A program made the position numbers and the translations under genes. The notes beneath the pieces are model-generated. The model searched no databases, was not told where the DNA came from, and saw nothing but the letters and a program-made list of their open reading frames with translations. A stretch of DNA of 64,000 nucleotides from Dryococelus australis (lineage: Eukaryota > Arthropoda > Insecta > Phasmatodea > Phasmatidae): positions 122,435,838 to 122,499,837 of the forward strand of contig CM057000.1 in NCBI GenBank assembly GCA_029891345.1. The letters run 5' to 3'. Shown here one piece after another: positions 1 to 11,241 of the stretch (its first letter is position 1; each line of letters begins with the position of its first letter).

Positions 1-1032
1 CCTCCAGTACCTATATACTTGGCAGGAATAAAATAGATGGCTGTCTAATATGTGTGTATTGCAACTGGAGCTACTTGAAGGGGAGTCTCCAGTTGTAGCT
101 AGTTCGTAGTAATAATTTTCCGTTCCCGGTCGGCGGTACTCGATTTGAGGTTCTCCCAGCTGTTGATTACAAAGTACTCTATGAATGAGACTCGAAGTTA
201 AAAAAAACGAAGCAGTGTTAATATGAGCTCAGTAAACACAGTGATGCGTGCTCTCCTATCTAGAAGACCAGTGGCTGGAAGTAAACTTACGGTAGCCAAG
301 TGTAGGTAACCTGGTCATAGGCCAATTGTGGAAGTGAAATTAAACTGTTGAAAATTGCTTACTACAAATTTAGCTGTAATTGGGGTGTCTGTAGGAGACA
401 AAGAGTGTGGTATGTCTGGTAGCTACAGAAAGCTTCTGGTAGCTATTGGCGATGGGCGTCGCTGGAGCGTCTGGTTGGAGGTGCTGCAGAGCTCTGATGG
501 CGATGTCAAGGTAGGCAGCATCTGGTGGATGCTGAAGAGTGTTGAGCAGTTGGTGGCAGCCTCTGGAAGGGCTGCTGAAGATCCAACAGTAGTCGAAGGG
601 CCCCAGCACTAGAAGTGGCGGAGCGAGCTCAAACACTGAAGAAGAGCAACTGGTGAAGTCCGCCAGGGTAGTGCGTGTCACGGCGGCCACTGGGGAGGGC
701 ATGTGAAATCGCTCTGCTGTGAGGCCAGAGTGGGGGTAGCACCCTCTGGTCATCTCTTGGCCTTCACATATCCTTGGCGGAACTTGGGCATGCCCCGAGG
801 TGGCTGATGGCTTGTTGACTCTCAGTGTGCGGGGCGGGGGGTGACATGCCGCTTGCTTTCGCAACCATTCGTATCCACGTGTCCGGCTGCCCTCCAGGAT
901 TGTGACAGGCCGTAACTTCCGTGTACGGGTTGGCGCAGGGTTTGAATCTCACGTGTGTAGACGTAGTATATTAGGTTGCATTGAGATTAGTCATAATCGT
1001 TGTGGATAGTTGATATAAGCGGCACGCATCGG
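1..1032 (-). mobile_element. Long LTR-like repeat (copy A) plus start of internal region
   Basis: Read on the minus strand this block parallels 37478-38520 on the plus strand. The accidental translations of the two match over long stretches (for example YTEVTACHNPGGQPDTWIR against YTEVTGSHNPGGRPDMWIR), so they are copies of one repeat. The repeat begins near 1032 with a GATGCGTGCCGCTTATA-like terminus and ends near 159, where TGGGAGAAC follows as a possible primer-binding site. Bases 1-158 then match the copy-B internal sequence, including an ACTGGAGACTCCCC segment. The shared CTTGTTG-CTCTCAG motif is at 811-825. The open frames inside are therefore chance frames in a repeat. The family is not identified by name. 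Confidence 0.6.
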
Positions 1033-1033
1033 T

Positions 1034-1420
1034 AGGAATCAATGGTATCGAAGAATCGACTTGGCCCATCCCTAGTTACTAGTGCTAGATCCAGCTTGTG
1101 GCTGAACACTTGTGTGTGTGGGTACAGTGCAGTAGGTACTTGTGGATGCTGAACACGTACACGTGTGTAACGTCTAATCGGTGGGGACAGAACAGCTGGA
1201 GTGAGATATGTGATAGGATTTGTCGGCAGTTGGTCTGTTCGGCTGAGGTACTCTGCGAGCCACCGGTGTACCTCATTGCTCAAACGTGTAGTGGCCTGAA
1301 ACAGATTCTTCAGTATCTCTAGATCAACAGGGACAAGAAGATGGCGCTGGGCCTGTGCCTGTTTCTAGGGTGCAAGCTGTCTGATGTAGGCGACTAAAGT
1401 GGGGGTCAGCTCTTGCAAAC
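1034..1420 (-). pseudogene. Gag-like remnant of long-LTR element
   Basis: A minus-strand open frame covers 987-1283. The frame extends upstream, giving a leucine-rich stretch ending ..LFQATTRLSNEVHRWLAEYL, then a Pro-rich tail (TPAVLSPPIRRY, QHPQVPTALYP). The layout resembles the gag-like frames at 34914-35292 and 20763-21143: a helical Leu-rich part, then a Pro-rich part just downstream of an LTR-like repeat. Similarity is weak and upstream stops are present. It lies downstream, in minus orientation, of the TATA-bearing LTR-like block at 1640-2075, consistent with a 5' LTR followed by gag. A chance frame cannot be excluded. Confidence 0.3.
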
Positions 1421-1639
1421 ACCCGGAGGAAATGAGCACTTGCTTCACTTTTTTGTCTGAGTTCACTGCATCAAGAATAAGGCATCTGGAGTACACAATA
1501 CACAGGCTCATATCGAGAGATAAAATGCAGGGATGGTGTACTTTACATATGTTGGGCCATGTGAGTGTCTGGCAACTGGGCGGTCACCCTATTTCATCAG
1601 AGTTCGGCACCTAAACGCGGTGAACAATGAAAATCAGAC

Positions 1640-2075
1640 CTTGCCGCCTGCAGTCCCTACACATGGGTATATGCTCCAGCCAAGTCCTCCCAATCCAGGG
1701 AACAACTCCTTCCGGCACTGAAAGTGCGGTGGAAGAGGAAAGGTAAAACGAGGAGCTATGCTGGACTCCAGCTTCTAGCGCAGTGGCGAGACAAATTGAG
1801 TGTAAGCAATGATTTAAGGTGCAGGCTGGTCAGTTCTGGCAACAAGTGCAGCGGAATACTGAAGACTGGTCCTGAGTCGAATTCTGACTCCGTATTTATA
1901 CTCTGCCAGGCAGCTGCCTCAACATTCATTAGCTGGTGTCTCTTGGACGAGGGGATGCCGCTGAGAGAAGGGTGACGTAAGCATAACTTCTCTGGGGTTA
2001 CGTTACCAGCGAGCTGGGAGAATGGAAGACAAATGACTAAACATACTAGTGGTGCCATCTAGCTGTGCTTAGTAA
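1640..2075 (-). mobile_element. LTR-like repeat with TATA box (copy C)
   Basis: The minus strand carries GTATAAATAC at 1892-1901, followed by sequence similar in spacing to the same motif at 12657, 22248 and 52264. The segment around 1700-1735 (CTCC..GGCAC..AGTGCGGTGGAA) recurs at 51665-51690 in copy G. Boundaries are approximate. It is probably the promoter part of an LTR whose internal region runs leftward. Confidence 0.45.
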
Positions 2076-3093
2076 TACTCACTGTTTTGAGGTGTGTAGC
2101 TTCGGGGTCCTGGTGGAAGTACAAGTTGCTGGCTGGACTGTCCATTTTTGCAGTAATCAACAGTAAAATTTCTTGCGTCTCATGGCCAATGGTAATGCAA
2201 ACTCCATAGAAATCAGTCGCAAGGCGTGCTATGCTGATGTGCTGTCGTCTAATTACTATTCTTGAAATGCGTCGTGTCAAGGTTAAATAGCAGCACTCAG
2301 CAGTTTCCTTCAAAAACAATGCAAGAAGAAATGATTGCTTAAAAAAATGTAAGAAAACGTTTTTGTTTCCGTGCGTAAACTTTGTGGTTACACCTAGTCC
2401 GGAAACATGGCAACATTGCTGTCGCCAGCTGGTTACATCAGACTTAGCAATGGCACACATCTCGCCTGCTGTGCTGTTCATGCCAGCACTGGCTCTCGAC
2501 TGTGCTAGATCGCGTGCTTGCTGTTCTTTGCTCGCCACTGTGTATTTGTGTAGCTGCAAAGCCAAAAGTTTCATTATCCACCAAAGCTAATAGGGAAATG
2601 CAACGTGAATATCTGCCCCTAAATTAAAATTGAATGTATATTTACCTACAAATTAGTTTTTTATTTGAAACTTTTTTAAATCAATAATTGGAAATTACCG
2701 TATTTTGGCATTACCATATTTTTTCATGTAATAATGTCGAGTGCTATTCACTCGACATTATTACATGAAACTCAGACAAAATCGGTAAAGGGTAAAAATA
2801 TTTCTGACCATGATAAAATGACACCTAAGGTCTCTTACAACTAAATTATTTATAAGATATTATTGCACTGAACAGCTGCTAAGAATTAGGTAATTTGGTC
2901 GCAGGCGTATCACAATCAAATCCAGCAAATAGCACAATAGAGTTTCCGGCAAACGTCTGCCTTAGATTCTGTTACAGGGATATTTTGTTTAATTTTTCTG
3001 ACTTCAAATGGAAGCATTTCTGTAGTGACAGAAAATCTATTATTCCTAGTGGTGAGCACATGATGAAATAGCTATTATTCCAGTTCCGGGTAT
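2076..3093. other. Non-coding stretch with a perfect 22-bp palindrome
   Basis: No gene is recognised. A 171-residue minus-strand open frame (2059-2574) has no motif I know and abuts a repeat. The notable structure is the inverted repeat at 2722-2770, listed separately. Confidence 0.5.
2722..2770. repeat. Perfect inverted repeat (22-bp arms, 5-nt spacer)
   Basis: Arms 2722-2743 and 2749-2770 are exact reverse complements around CTATT. Flanking bases extend an imperfect palindrome: ACCGTATTTTGGC on the left faces AAAATCGGTAAA on the right. It may be a fold-back element or the core of a MITE. Confidence 0.8.
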
Positions 3094-3288
3094 TTACACA
3101 TTTTTTTGGGCAGTTTTTCTAACAAATTTTTTTCCCCCGCACCAACACCTTACATTTTTATCGTTGATGCCAAATTGTCGACCAGCTGCCCTTTTTCTAT
3201 GTTGATGTACATGTTCCATAACCATCAACTTAAATTTTGCATAGTAACACGCTCGTTCCTTTTTCATTATCACGAAGCCGTGTTCCAA
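3094..3288 (-). pseudogene. pogo/Tigger transposase N-terminal fragment
   Basis: The 64-residue minus-strand frame contains YAKFKLMVMEHVHQHRKRAA followed by GRQFGINDKNVRCW. This is the first helix-turn-helix (CENP-B N-terminal type) of pogo/Tigger transposases, where a K.YT..FKL.V...A.....RAA..+FG+....V+.W pattern is usual. No DDE catalytic domain follows on the minus strand below 3094, so only the DNA-binding part remains. It is separate from the plus-strand Tigger at 4351 and belongs to a different subfamily. Confidence 0.65.
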
Positions 3289-4350
3289 TTGGCACTTTTT
3301 GTTACCTGTTTGTCTACTAAATATATGACGTATTTTTGAAAATTACGTTTTGTCAACTTAGTTGACAAATTACCAAAACTGCCACCATATTAGTTTTTAA
3401 TTTTGAAATCATGATAACACCAAAATAATACAGCATTGCATTCTAGATAGTTGAATGTTGTATTGTTTCGTCTTAATCTTACAAAATGCTAGACACAGAT
3501 TAAGAAAAATTAAACTAGAAACAAATTGGAACACTGTGTCACGTTTGTGTATCTCGGAAGCGCGCATGACACAAGAGAGAAGGAGGGGGCAGGGAGAGAA
3601 AATGAACTCAAGCGATTGATACCGGCACAGTTGTAAACTGCCTGGCAAGGTCACTCACAGGGTCACATCAGTCACGCGCATACACAATTGTGCTGTTGCT
3701 AAGAATGCCTGCAATCACTTCACGGGTGCACGTAGTTGCCAAGTGTTAGTTGTTACCATACACTAACAAACCTCAGGCTTTAAAAAAATCTTCTGCAGCC
3801 TGTACATGACATCATTGTTTTTCCATTTTTAGAGGTTCAAAATCGTATGCCAAAATTCGTTACACATTGAATTTGGTACTACACGTAGCATTTGTTTGGG
3901 TGGCATTATTTATGAAAGCTACCATTTCATATTATGTAATATGCATTTGTGGACATTTTTGTCTCGCGATATTCAGGAAATATATTATGCTTTATATACT
4001 AATATCAGAGCATCATATAAAATTAAAATAGCAACCTCTGGCTATTTTAAGATTGCCAAATATTATTTTTTTACTATCATACAGTATATAAGACTAGTGC
4101 ATATATAAATTTTAAGGGCCCAAATTACGTAAATGCCTTGCACACCTGTAAATACAACGTATAAAATTGCCACTGCCGTAGTGTCAGCCCCGCAATGAGC
4201 ATAACTTGCTCTGCAACTAGCTTTTCTTAGCAGATACTTAGCAGTGTGCTTTGTGTCAACAACTGCATTGTGGTGCTAGATAAAGTACCATTGTTGATCG
4301 TGTCAAACTATCATGTGTTCGTGCACAGTCGTTTTCATGCTCTTTCACAC
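3289..4350. other. Non-coding, nothing recognised
   Basis: AT-rich sequence with a short TTTGTCAAC/GTTGACAAA inverted repeat near 3349-3370. No exon or element end is convincing. The 5' terminus of the following Tigger element should lie here but I could not find its inverted repeat. Confidence 0.4.
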
Positions 4351-5899
4351 ATGGATAACAAACAAAAATTTCTTGATTTATCCATGAAATAAAAGATTAT
4401 TGAATAATGCAAAAATCCTTCTGTGAGTAAAAGTGGAATTGGAAGACACTATGACTTGACTCCTTCCATGTTCTTCATTATTTAAAAAAATAAGGAGAAA
4501 ATGAAATCAACTGCGCTGAAAAATTGCGCTCCAGGAAAAACAAAATAACTGTGTGCTGCAAAACATATCGATTTGGAGGAAGCTTTGTTTACCTGGTTTT
4601 CTCAAAAACGTGCGCAATGTGTTCCGATTGATGCCCAATCCTGAAAGCTAAAGGGGCACAACTAGCATTGACAATGAACATTGATGACGATTTCAAATGC
4701 AGTGATGGTTGGCTAAACCGGTTTAAGGTAAAGAGAGAAATATTGCTGCACAAAATTTCGGAGAGTCAGAAAGTGTAAACAAAGTTGCGGTCAATGACTG
4801 GCAACCAATACTTGCATCCATACTACGTAGATACGAACCCTCTGACATTTATAATACTGATGAGTTGGGGATTTTTTATCATTTACTTCCTGACAAGACC
4901 ATGGCTGTTAGGAACAATCCTTGTAAAGGAGGAAAATGAAGTAAAGAACATCTCACCATACTGCTACGTGCAAACATGGATGGGAGGGACAAATTAAAGC
5001 CTTTCATCATGGCAAGTCGAAAAATCCTCGGGCTTTCAAAGGTGCTTGCAAATTTCCATACATTTATGAGGCAAATAAAAAAGTTTGGATGACATCACAG
5101 CTATTTAACCAGTGGCTTCACAGCTTCGATGCAAAAATGGGTGTTGAGAACCACAAATTGTCTTGTTCGTCAACCGTTGTCCAGCACATCCAGATGTTAA
5201 ATTGAACAACATGGAACTGGTTTCCTTGCCTGCAAACTGCACTAGTGTTTTGCAACCCCTCTATCAAGGCATCTTTAATCTGTTGAAACGAGAGTTTCGC
5301 ACAATGGTTGTGGAATCTGTTATGAGAAAACTCGCAGCAGGAAAAAGGTCTGCAAATGGAATGTGCTGGAAGCCATTAGGCCACTCGCAGTTTCTTGGAG
5401 CAAAATTGTGCCTGGAGTTATAGCTGCATGTTTCAGACATGCTGGTTTAGTAAAGAGTGAACCTGACCATGCATCCACTACAAGTGAAAACATATTGCCA
5501 GATGAACCAAGTGATTCAGTTCGTGAACCGGGTGTTTGGAGTACTGTTACCAAACTGCTACATGTACTGTGCACTTTTGATGTATTTGTGTCATGAGACA
5601 ATAATCTTGATGTGTGCAGTGAGTTGACAGATGCCGAACTTGTCGATCTTGTCTCTTCTAATAATGACAAAAGTGCGTCTGAAGAGGAACAGAACGACGA
5701 AGGCACAAATGAAGCAACAGCTGTTCTGTCGTAGGCTTCGTTGATGGAGGGGTTTGACATATTAAACAACGTTTACTGTAAAAAAAATGCATACATCATA
5801 GAGTTGCCAGCTTTCCAAGAAGTCCAGTTGTTTGTCATGAGGGAAAGCTTAGTTAAAGCGAAACAAACAAAAATTGATTCTTATTTCAAAAAAGAGTGA
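4351..5899 (+). pseudogene. pogo/Tigger-type transposase, broken
   Basis: Pieces appear in the order of a Tigger transposase. An N-terminal HTH region starts at the ATG at 4351 (KQKFLDLSMK, then GIGRHYDLTPS). A CENP-B-type HTH follows (CSDGWLNRFKVK near 4700). The first part of the DDE domain has YNTDELGIFYHLLPDK near 4852. The second part has CPAHPDVK and NCTSVLQPLYQGIFNLLKRE at 5163-5300. An acidic tail ends KQTKIDSYFKKE at 5861-5896. Several stops and frameshifts interrupt it, and the second catalytic Asp, usually LFIDNCPAHP, reads LFVNRCPAHP. The copy is inactive. The C-terminal Q-x-x-I-x-x-YF fits a PCNA-binding (PIP) box, known from pogo-family transposases. An inverted terminus is at 6359-6415. 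Confidence 0.85.
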
Positions 5900-7192
5900 T
5901 TTCGCACATTTTGCTGATTAATGTTATCTCATGATTCAATCTGCATTTTTATAATCACTAACATGATGGAATTTTTTTAAAACTGTAGTGGTGTAATAAA
6001 ATTCTTCATTTAATGTCAGCAAAAAAATGTTATCAGTGGCAGTTGTACATAATAACTTTGCATGCACACATCGCCTATCTTTCTGCATGTCCCATCCCAC
6101 AGCCGCCGTGGCGACAGGAAGCAGCATGACCTTGGGTGACCTTACAAGTTGAGCTTTGCCACCCTCCCCGCTCTAAACTGGTTATGCATCATGTCTGTTC
6201 TCTGCTAGTGAGTGAATTTTATGCCATACAAATTTTATTCTTATGAATTATATTATCCGTCATTTTACTTTTTTGGTTTGTGCCAATAAAGTTAACATAC
6301 AGCACAAATAAAAAAAATTGTAAATATGGGACCTTTTTTTTGTTCATAACAATGGTTCATTATAGCGACAGTTTTTTGTACTGATATAAACTATTTTTAC
6401 AACAGACTTTCACTGTACTTGGAATATGTTAATTATCCCTAATTTTTCGTTAAAAACTTCTGGTGTTGCCTATACACGCATGCGACCTATACATGCCAAA
6501 GTACAGTAGTTATCTCCGTAACTTCTTGTATTATAAAGAGGCAATTATGAAAATAATAGCATGGCTGTAAGTAGATTCTGTTGTACATTCATACTGGGTG
6601 TGGGGAAGTAAACTATTTGTTCTTGTTATTTATTTCTCACCCCCTTCCCTCCCCCATGTTATGTGTGAGAAAATTTTTTTAGAACTTTTGTTGAAAAAGT
6701 CATGTGTTACTACGAATACACTACAATCACCATGTCAGCAATAAAAAAGTTTGTATGCACATGCAGAGTGAGAAAAAAAAAATTTAAATTAATACTTTTG
6801 TTCACTTTTTGCTACCACTGTGTTACATGTTGAAAGTCACCTGTGGCCCTTTTGAAGTGTTGCCTCAGGGCAGAGCCAGTGTGGCCATGATAAATTGAGT
6901 GAGCGATGGCATGCTGAGGACCAGCTTGTCTGCTGCTAACCTCCCACTCCATCTCTCCAACAGTTAGCATTTTTTATCTACCAGCATCACGCAACTGACA
7001 TTACCTTTCCTAGCATAGTCATTCATTCAACGGCGAGAGATAAAAAGTAACGCTGTGAGTCACTCACTCTGACAAAGAATATTATAGGTATTGGTAAAAA
7101 CTAGCCCCTTTCTTATTCTCTTGGTAAACTGTGATTATAAGAGGAGGAGGAATATATAAGGGATGGGTATTATACTCATGTACATTGGTATA
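5900..7192. other. Non-coding, includes end of Tigger element
   Basis: Up to 6417 this is the 3' untranslated end of the Tigger element. From 6418 to 7192 the sequence is AT-rich and I see no exon, RNA gene or element. Confidence 0.4.
6359..6415 (-). repeat. Right terminal inverted repeat of the Tigger element
   Basis: Read on the minus strand, CAGTGAAAGTCTGTTGT followed by AT-rich sequence and TATAATGAACC is typical of pogo/Tigger ends (CAGTG-AA--TCT). It is followed by the dinucleotide TA, the family's target duplication. The matching left end was not found. Confidence 0.5.
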
Positions 7193-7610
7193 GGCTGTTC
7201 ACGATAAAGTGAGCTCTTTTGAAAACAACCTTAGAAAAAAATCCACTGTTCCTAACTTCATATATTTTAATGGGCACACTGAGTAACATGTGCGCAGTAA
7301 AGTTGGCAACGATGGGTGGAAATTAGTTCCATATCTTAAAGTCGAATAAAAATTGTTAGCTATCCATTTGTGATAACTTAAAATTATTTCTTTCGATTTC
7401 TGTTTTTTTAAATGCTCGAAGTATAAAAATTACCAGATTTGTAAAATATTTTCTTTTCAAATAATTTCACAATTTTTCTGACAGACACAGGAATCAAGTG
7501 ACGAGGCACATGACAATGTTAATTTTACATAAGGCAGAGGAATACACAACGTGCATACAAGAAGATCTTAAGCAGGGCTTTCAAAAGTGCTCATTTTACC
7601 GTGAACGGTC
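7193..7610. mobile_element. MITE, family M copy 1
   Basis: The left end GGCTGTTCACGATAAAGTGA and the right end, read in reverse as GACCGTTCACGGTAAAATGA, form imperfect terminal inverted repeats. They continue into CTCTTTTGAAA / GCTTTCAAAAGTGCTC. TATA flanks both sides (TA or TATA duplication). No coding capacity. A second copy is at 26250-26622 and a right-end fragment at about 14712-14745. Probably a non-autonomous derivative of a TA-targeting DNA transposon. Confidence 0.75.
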
Positions 7611-7659
7611 TATACACATTTACATTTATGGTGCAAACTCGATCTTAACTAAAAAAATT

Positions 7660-7790
7660 TTATACTGAACTCGACTTGACTCGACTCGACTTTCATACAA
7701 CTTGAAACACTACTTGACTCGAGACTTTCATACAACTGGAACCTCCACTTGACTCGAGTTTCATACAAATTGCCTCAACTCGACGCTGTA
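7660..7790. repeat. Degenerate tandem repeat, CTTGACTCGA...TTTCATACAA
   Basis: Three to four imperfect units of about 35-40 bp, each with ACTTGACTCGA and TTTCATACAA, directly to the right of the MITE. The ACTCGAC core is itself iterated. Confidence 0.6.
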
Positions 7791-9216
7791 AAATTCAAAC
7801 TCGCCCATCACTACAGAGGTGTGTATCCAAGTTCAATAAAATAACTAAATTTGATTTTAATCTACTGACACATCAATTATTTACAGCATTAATATATCTA
7901 TCTTCACTATTTCTCTTTTTATTTCTCAATAACCGCAGTATATAATGTCTATCTTAACTCTGATTGAAATCCTTCTCTATGTCTCTGTTTGGATGTAGTT
8001 GATTGAAGCACTCATCATTAACATATGTTAAGTCTGTCTGTTGCCATAATTTCAAATGTCTTTTACACTCACACATACAGTCTAATAGTCCAACCTGCCA
8101 GTCGCACTCTTTACTTGCCCCAATGTTCACAGACGCAGATTTTCCACCCGCTGATCACTTCCCTGACTCTTTGTTGCTCTTTGGGGTCATCTTCTATCCC
8201 ACTCGGAGGTCTGATGCACTTTTGTAGGTTCAGCAGCAAAAAGATCTGGAATATTCAAAACAATCAAAACCAGAACATTCATTCAGATAAATACAAGAAA
8301 TTAATCTGCTGAAAGTCAGGAGTGTGCGAGCTGCAAAAAAACTTATCACTGTGCAACGCACAAGAATGTGTGGCTGCATGCTGTAACTCGAAACCCTCGT
8401 AGAATTATCACTCTCCTGTCATTCAAACATCCCTTCGTGACTCGCCACCTGCTATCATGTCACTACTCTGTCCTTCTCACTCATGTGGGTCAAAGAAGTG
8501 ACATGTAACAATATTTTTATAATTTAGCCAGAGTTATATAATAAAAAATAAGTAACACTATCAAAATGGAAGTTATATGAATAAAGAGAAGGCATATTGT
8601 AATGAGTGAAGTTAAGCAGATGGTACACTTTGTCTACCTGTATGTACCGTCAACTAGGGTTGTGCGAATATTCGGTATAACGAAACGAAAATGAAAAATT
8701 ACAGCCTTCATTTTAGTTTTGGTGGGAAATTTGGTTATTGAAAGTCGTAACGAAACGAAAATTCTCGATTTAGATAAATTTTTGGGTGTTAAATGAATGT
8801 TCATTTAGTGCACCAGCAAATAAAGTTTTTGCCTGTAAATAGTCTTGTTGGTTTTCATTATTTTATAACTGAAATAACTGCATAAAATGAAGATTTAAAT
8901 GTAGGAAAAACCCCCTTTGTTAAATTCTTAAATCCTACATATTTTTGGTTTGATTTTCTAACGAATTTGTTATAATGAATAACCTGCTATAATGTTAGGA
9001 AATTCGTTAAGCTTTCATTCAGGCTAAGCCTTAATGACATTATTTTATATTTTCGTTTTAGTTTCAGGAAATTTCATAACATATCCTTCATTTTCATTTT
9101 GTGAGAAAAAAGTCACATTCACACGACCGTACTGTCAACTACAATATTGTGTACGCGCATATATGCATGTGTATATGTGAAGCAGGAGGTGTAGTGACTG
9201 TTCTCGTGGATTGCAG
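7791..9216. other. Non-coding; possible hAT-like terminus at 8655
   Basis: No exon is seen. At 8655-8669 TAGGGTTGTGCGAAT resembles hAT-type termini, and a CGTAACGAAACGAAAAT motif follows twice. A matching right end is not evident. It lies in or upstream of the intron before the exon at 9217. Confidence 0.3.
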
Positions 9217-9341
9217 TGGAGACGCAGGGGAGAGTGAGCGCCGTCGAGGAGGAAGGCAGCTGTACTGGGGAGATGACGTTGCCTTCAGGACCTACCCTCT
9301 TGTTGCAGCAGCCTGCCATCTGCCCTCAAATTGCTCCTCAG
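9217..9341 (+). CDS. Exon-like segment, unrecognised Pro/Gln-rich gene (exon a)
   Basis: A 125-nt segment starts after TGGATTGCAG and ends before GTTAGC. One frame is fully open: two bases complete a codon, then ETQGRVSAVEEEGSC, TGEMTLPSGPTLLLQQ and PAICPQIAPQ. It ends in phase 0, which fits the phase-0 exon at 17713. The Leu/Gln/Pro-rich composition resembles exons b and c, which is why I place it in the same gene. The donor is not a strong consensus and the acceptor's pyrimidine tract is poor, so it is the weakest of the three. I do not recognise the protein; a low-complexity region of a transcription regulator would look like this. Upstream exons are not visible. Confidence 0.45.
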
Positions 9342-9862
9342 GTTAGCACTACACCCTTATGCTCTTTCACCAGCTGCCTGGCTATTTGTGTATAAACACA
9401 TGTCTTGGATTATTTGGTCTAAACTTGATCATGAAATAACACTCTTAGAGCAGCCATTTACAATTGAAACCAGAATACATGTTTAACAGTTGATAAGTGT
9501 GTTTGTACTTTTGCAAACATTTTTTCAGTATTGGAGCTGCACCGTCTCACTTGGTGACCGACGTGAGCGTGTAGGTGAGCGTGGCTAGCTTGTTCCAACT
9601 ACTAAGCCTGATGTGTAGGTAGCTACAACCCACAATGGATACCACAAGTTGAATGAACCTATCTCCTCTGGGGTTATGCAAATTTGAAGTTCAATAGTGG
9701 TAGGCTATTTGTAATTACGTGAGGACTAAAACCTCACTACCCGAGATCAACCTATGTGGAGAGAAAATCGTAGTGATCAGGGTCGTAATGCAGTTGGAAG
9801 TCGAACACAACCCCTTTATTAACAAGCACCGACTAAGGTTGGGTTCCTCACGCTGTGGTTAA

Positions 9863-10235
9863 TTATTGCTTAAGAAGCTTGTGTACGGACTTCCGGGACT
9901 GGAGACTAACTTTACGTTCAACGTTCTTTGATAGCAAGATTTTGTTTTTGTAAAAGAGGATGACTTCAACATTCACGTGAACAGTGTCGCGAGGAGCAAT
10001 ACCATGCAACTCTAAGAACGTTTTGGCGAAATCCCTGTGTACAGGGTTGGTCTGGTGAGTTTTTGAGTGGGCACAAAATGAAGCATTACTTTCACTACTT
10101 TGTTCCGTCGCGTTACCTGTTGACTGTGAGGTAGCTGCACACTCCTCCGTGATGACTGGCTCGATGAGGTGGTCAGCAGCTGCACAGCGCAGACTCTGGT
10201 TGCGGTGGAGTGGTGCGTTCGCTGCAGGGTAGCTC
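9863..10235 (-). CDS. Candidate terminal exon, minus strand, unknown product
   Basis: On the minus strand a long C/T tract followed by CCCATTCAAG is an excellent splice acceptor. From 10235 one base plus 123 codons stay open to TAA at 9863-9865. The peptide includes LRCAAADHLIEPVITEECAA, HRDFAKTFLELHGIAPRDTV and a basic end RKVSLQSRKSVHKLLKQ. An AATAAA lies about 40 nt downstream of the stop (near 9815). No ATG starts it, as expected for an internal acceptor. I do not recognise the sequence. It would be antisense within the plus-strand gene's intron. The alternative is a gag or 3' frame of an unrecognised retroelement; the region 9540-10260 has a GC-rich, repeat-like look. Confidence 0.4.
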
Positions 10236-11241
10236 CTTGAATGGGAAAAAGGGGGGAGGGGGGGTATTAGAAAGTAGTATTTTATCCACTGGTGGCCAAG
10301 ACATAGGAGAGTGTCTCTGAAAAAAATAATTAAGAGATGCTCAAGCTGTGAGCTGCCTGGACCTCTTGTAGGTGGCTTAAATAATGCCGTACTGTCCTAT
10401 TTCTGTGGCAGTGTTAAGGTTGCTGATTCCGTCTCTAGTACTTTTAAAATCAGTTACTAAAGTTTCCTTTTACCACCACCTTTTCTAGTGTAAAGCATTT
10501 GAAAGGAAAACAAGCACTGTCTAAGACAAAGCAGTGTAAAAGGTGTGGTCGTACCATGTACTTCTAGACACACTGGTTTGCAACGTAATATATCACTCTT
10601 TTGTTCCATGTCCCGCTGTTACCCAGCGATGGATAGAACTTCCGGCTGTCACCCAGGGGTGTAACAGAGCGTAGGATATGTTACATGGTTTTATACAGTA
10701 ATGCCTAGGTGTGGTATGTACCCATGGGTCAAGTGGCGGAAAATAGCTAGTTCCGCCAACCTGGCCATTCACCAGCGGTGGCAGAGTAGGAAACTATCTT
10801 AGTCTCTTGATTTCACCAGTAGATGAGTTCCTACAGTGATTTTGGGTGCTCCGTATCTACCTACTGGCAGACCTCGGTTTACTCTTACGCTGTTTTTGTA
10901 TTTTCCTTTGTGTCTTTAATAGGTGATTGCCAGCTTTACCTTTAGAAAAATGAGTAATCCAACTAATAGCAAACAGGCTAACGAGCAAAGAGTTATCAAG
11001 AGCTAAAATGATAAAGCATACGCAAGCTACTTTGAAAATAAACAAAATGTTAATTTTTAATAAAAGATATAATCAACAAGTGCCTCCACTTTATCCTAGG
11101 TTAAAATAACAAATAATTGATAATATTATTAAAAGGATGTTAACATTACGTAAAATACCAGGTGAAGGCAACCTGGATGAATACAAATAGATGTTATGTG
11201 GTGCAAGATAAATACTTGCGAGAAAAGAAAATGAAAATTAG
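10236..11241. other. Non-coding; hairpin and LTR-like traces
   Basis: TGGCGGAA/TTCCGCCA arms at 10734-10741 and 10751-10758 form an 8-bp hairpin. CCAGGT-GAAGGCA-ACCTGG near 11159-11177 is the same small hairpin found in the long-LTR repeats, suggesting an eroded LTR fragment at about 11070-11200. No exon is seen on the plus strand. Confidence 0.35.

Noticed and set aside
370-952. Long minus-strand frames (164 and 62 codons)
   Set aside because: They are the copy-A counterparts of the copy-B frames and are split; repeat sequence.
2059-2574. 171-codon minus-strand frame
   Set aside because: No motif, no splice partner, random-looking composition, next to an LTR-like repeat; could not be supported as coding.
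5320-5769. 149-codon minus-strand frame, Ser/Thr-rich
   Set aside because: Antisense shadow of the acidic tail of the Tigger transposase.
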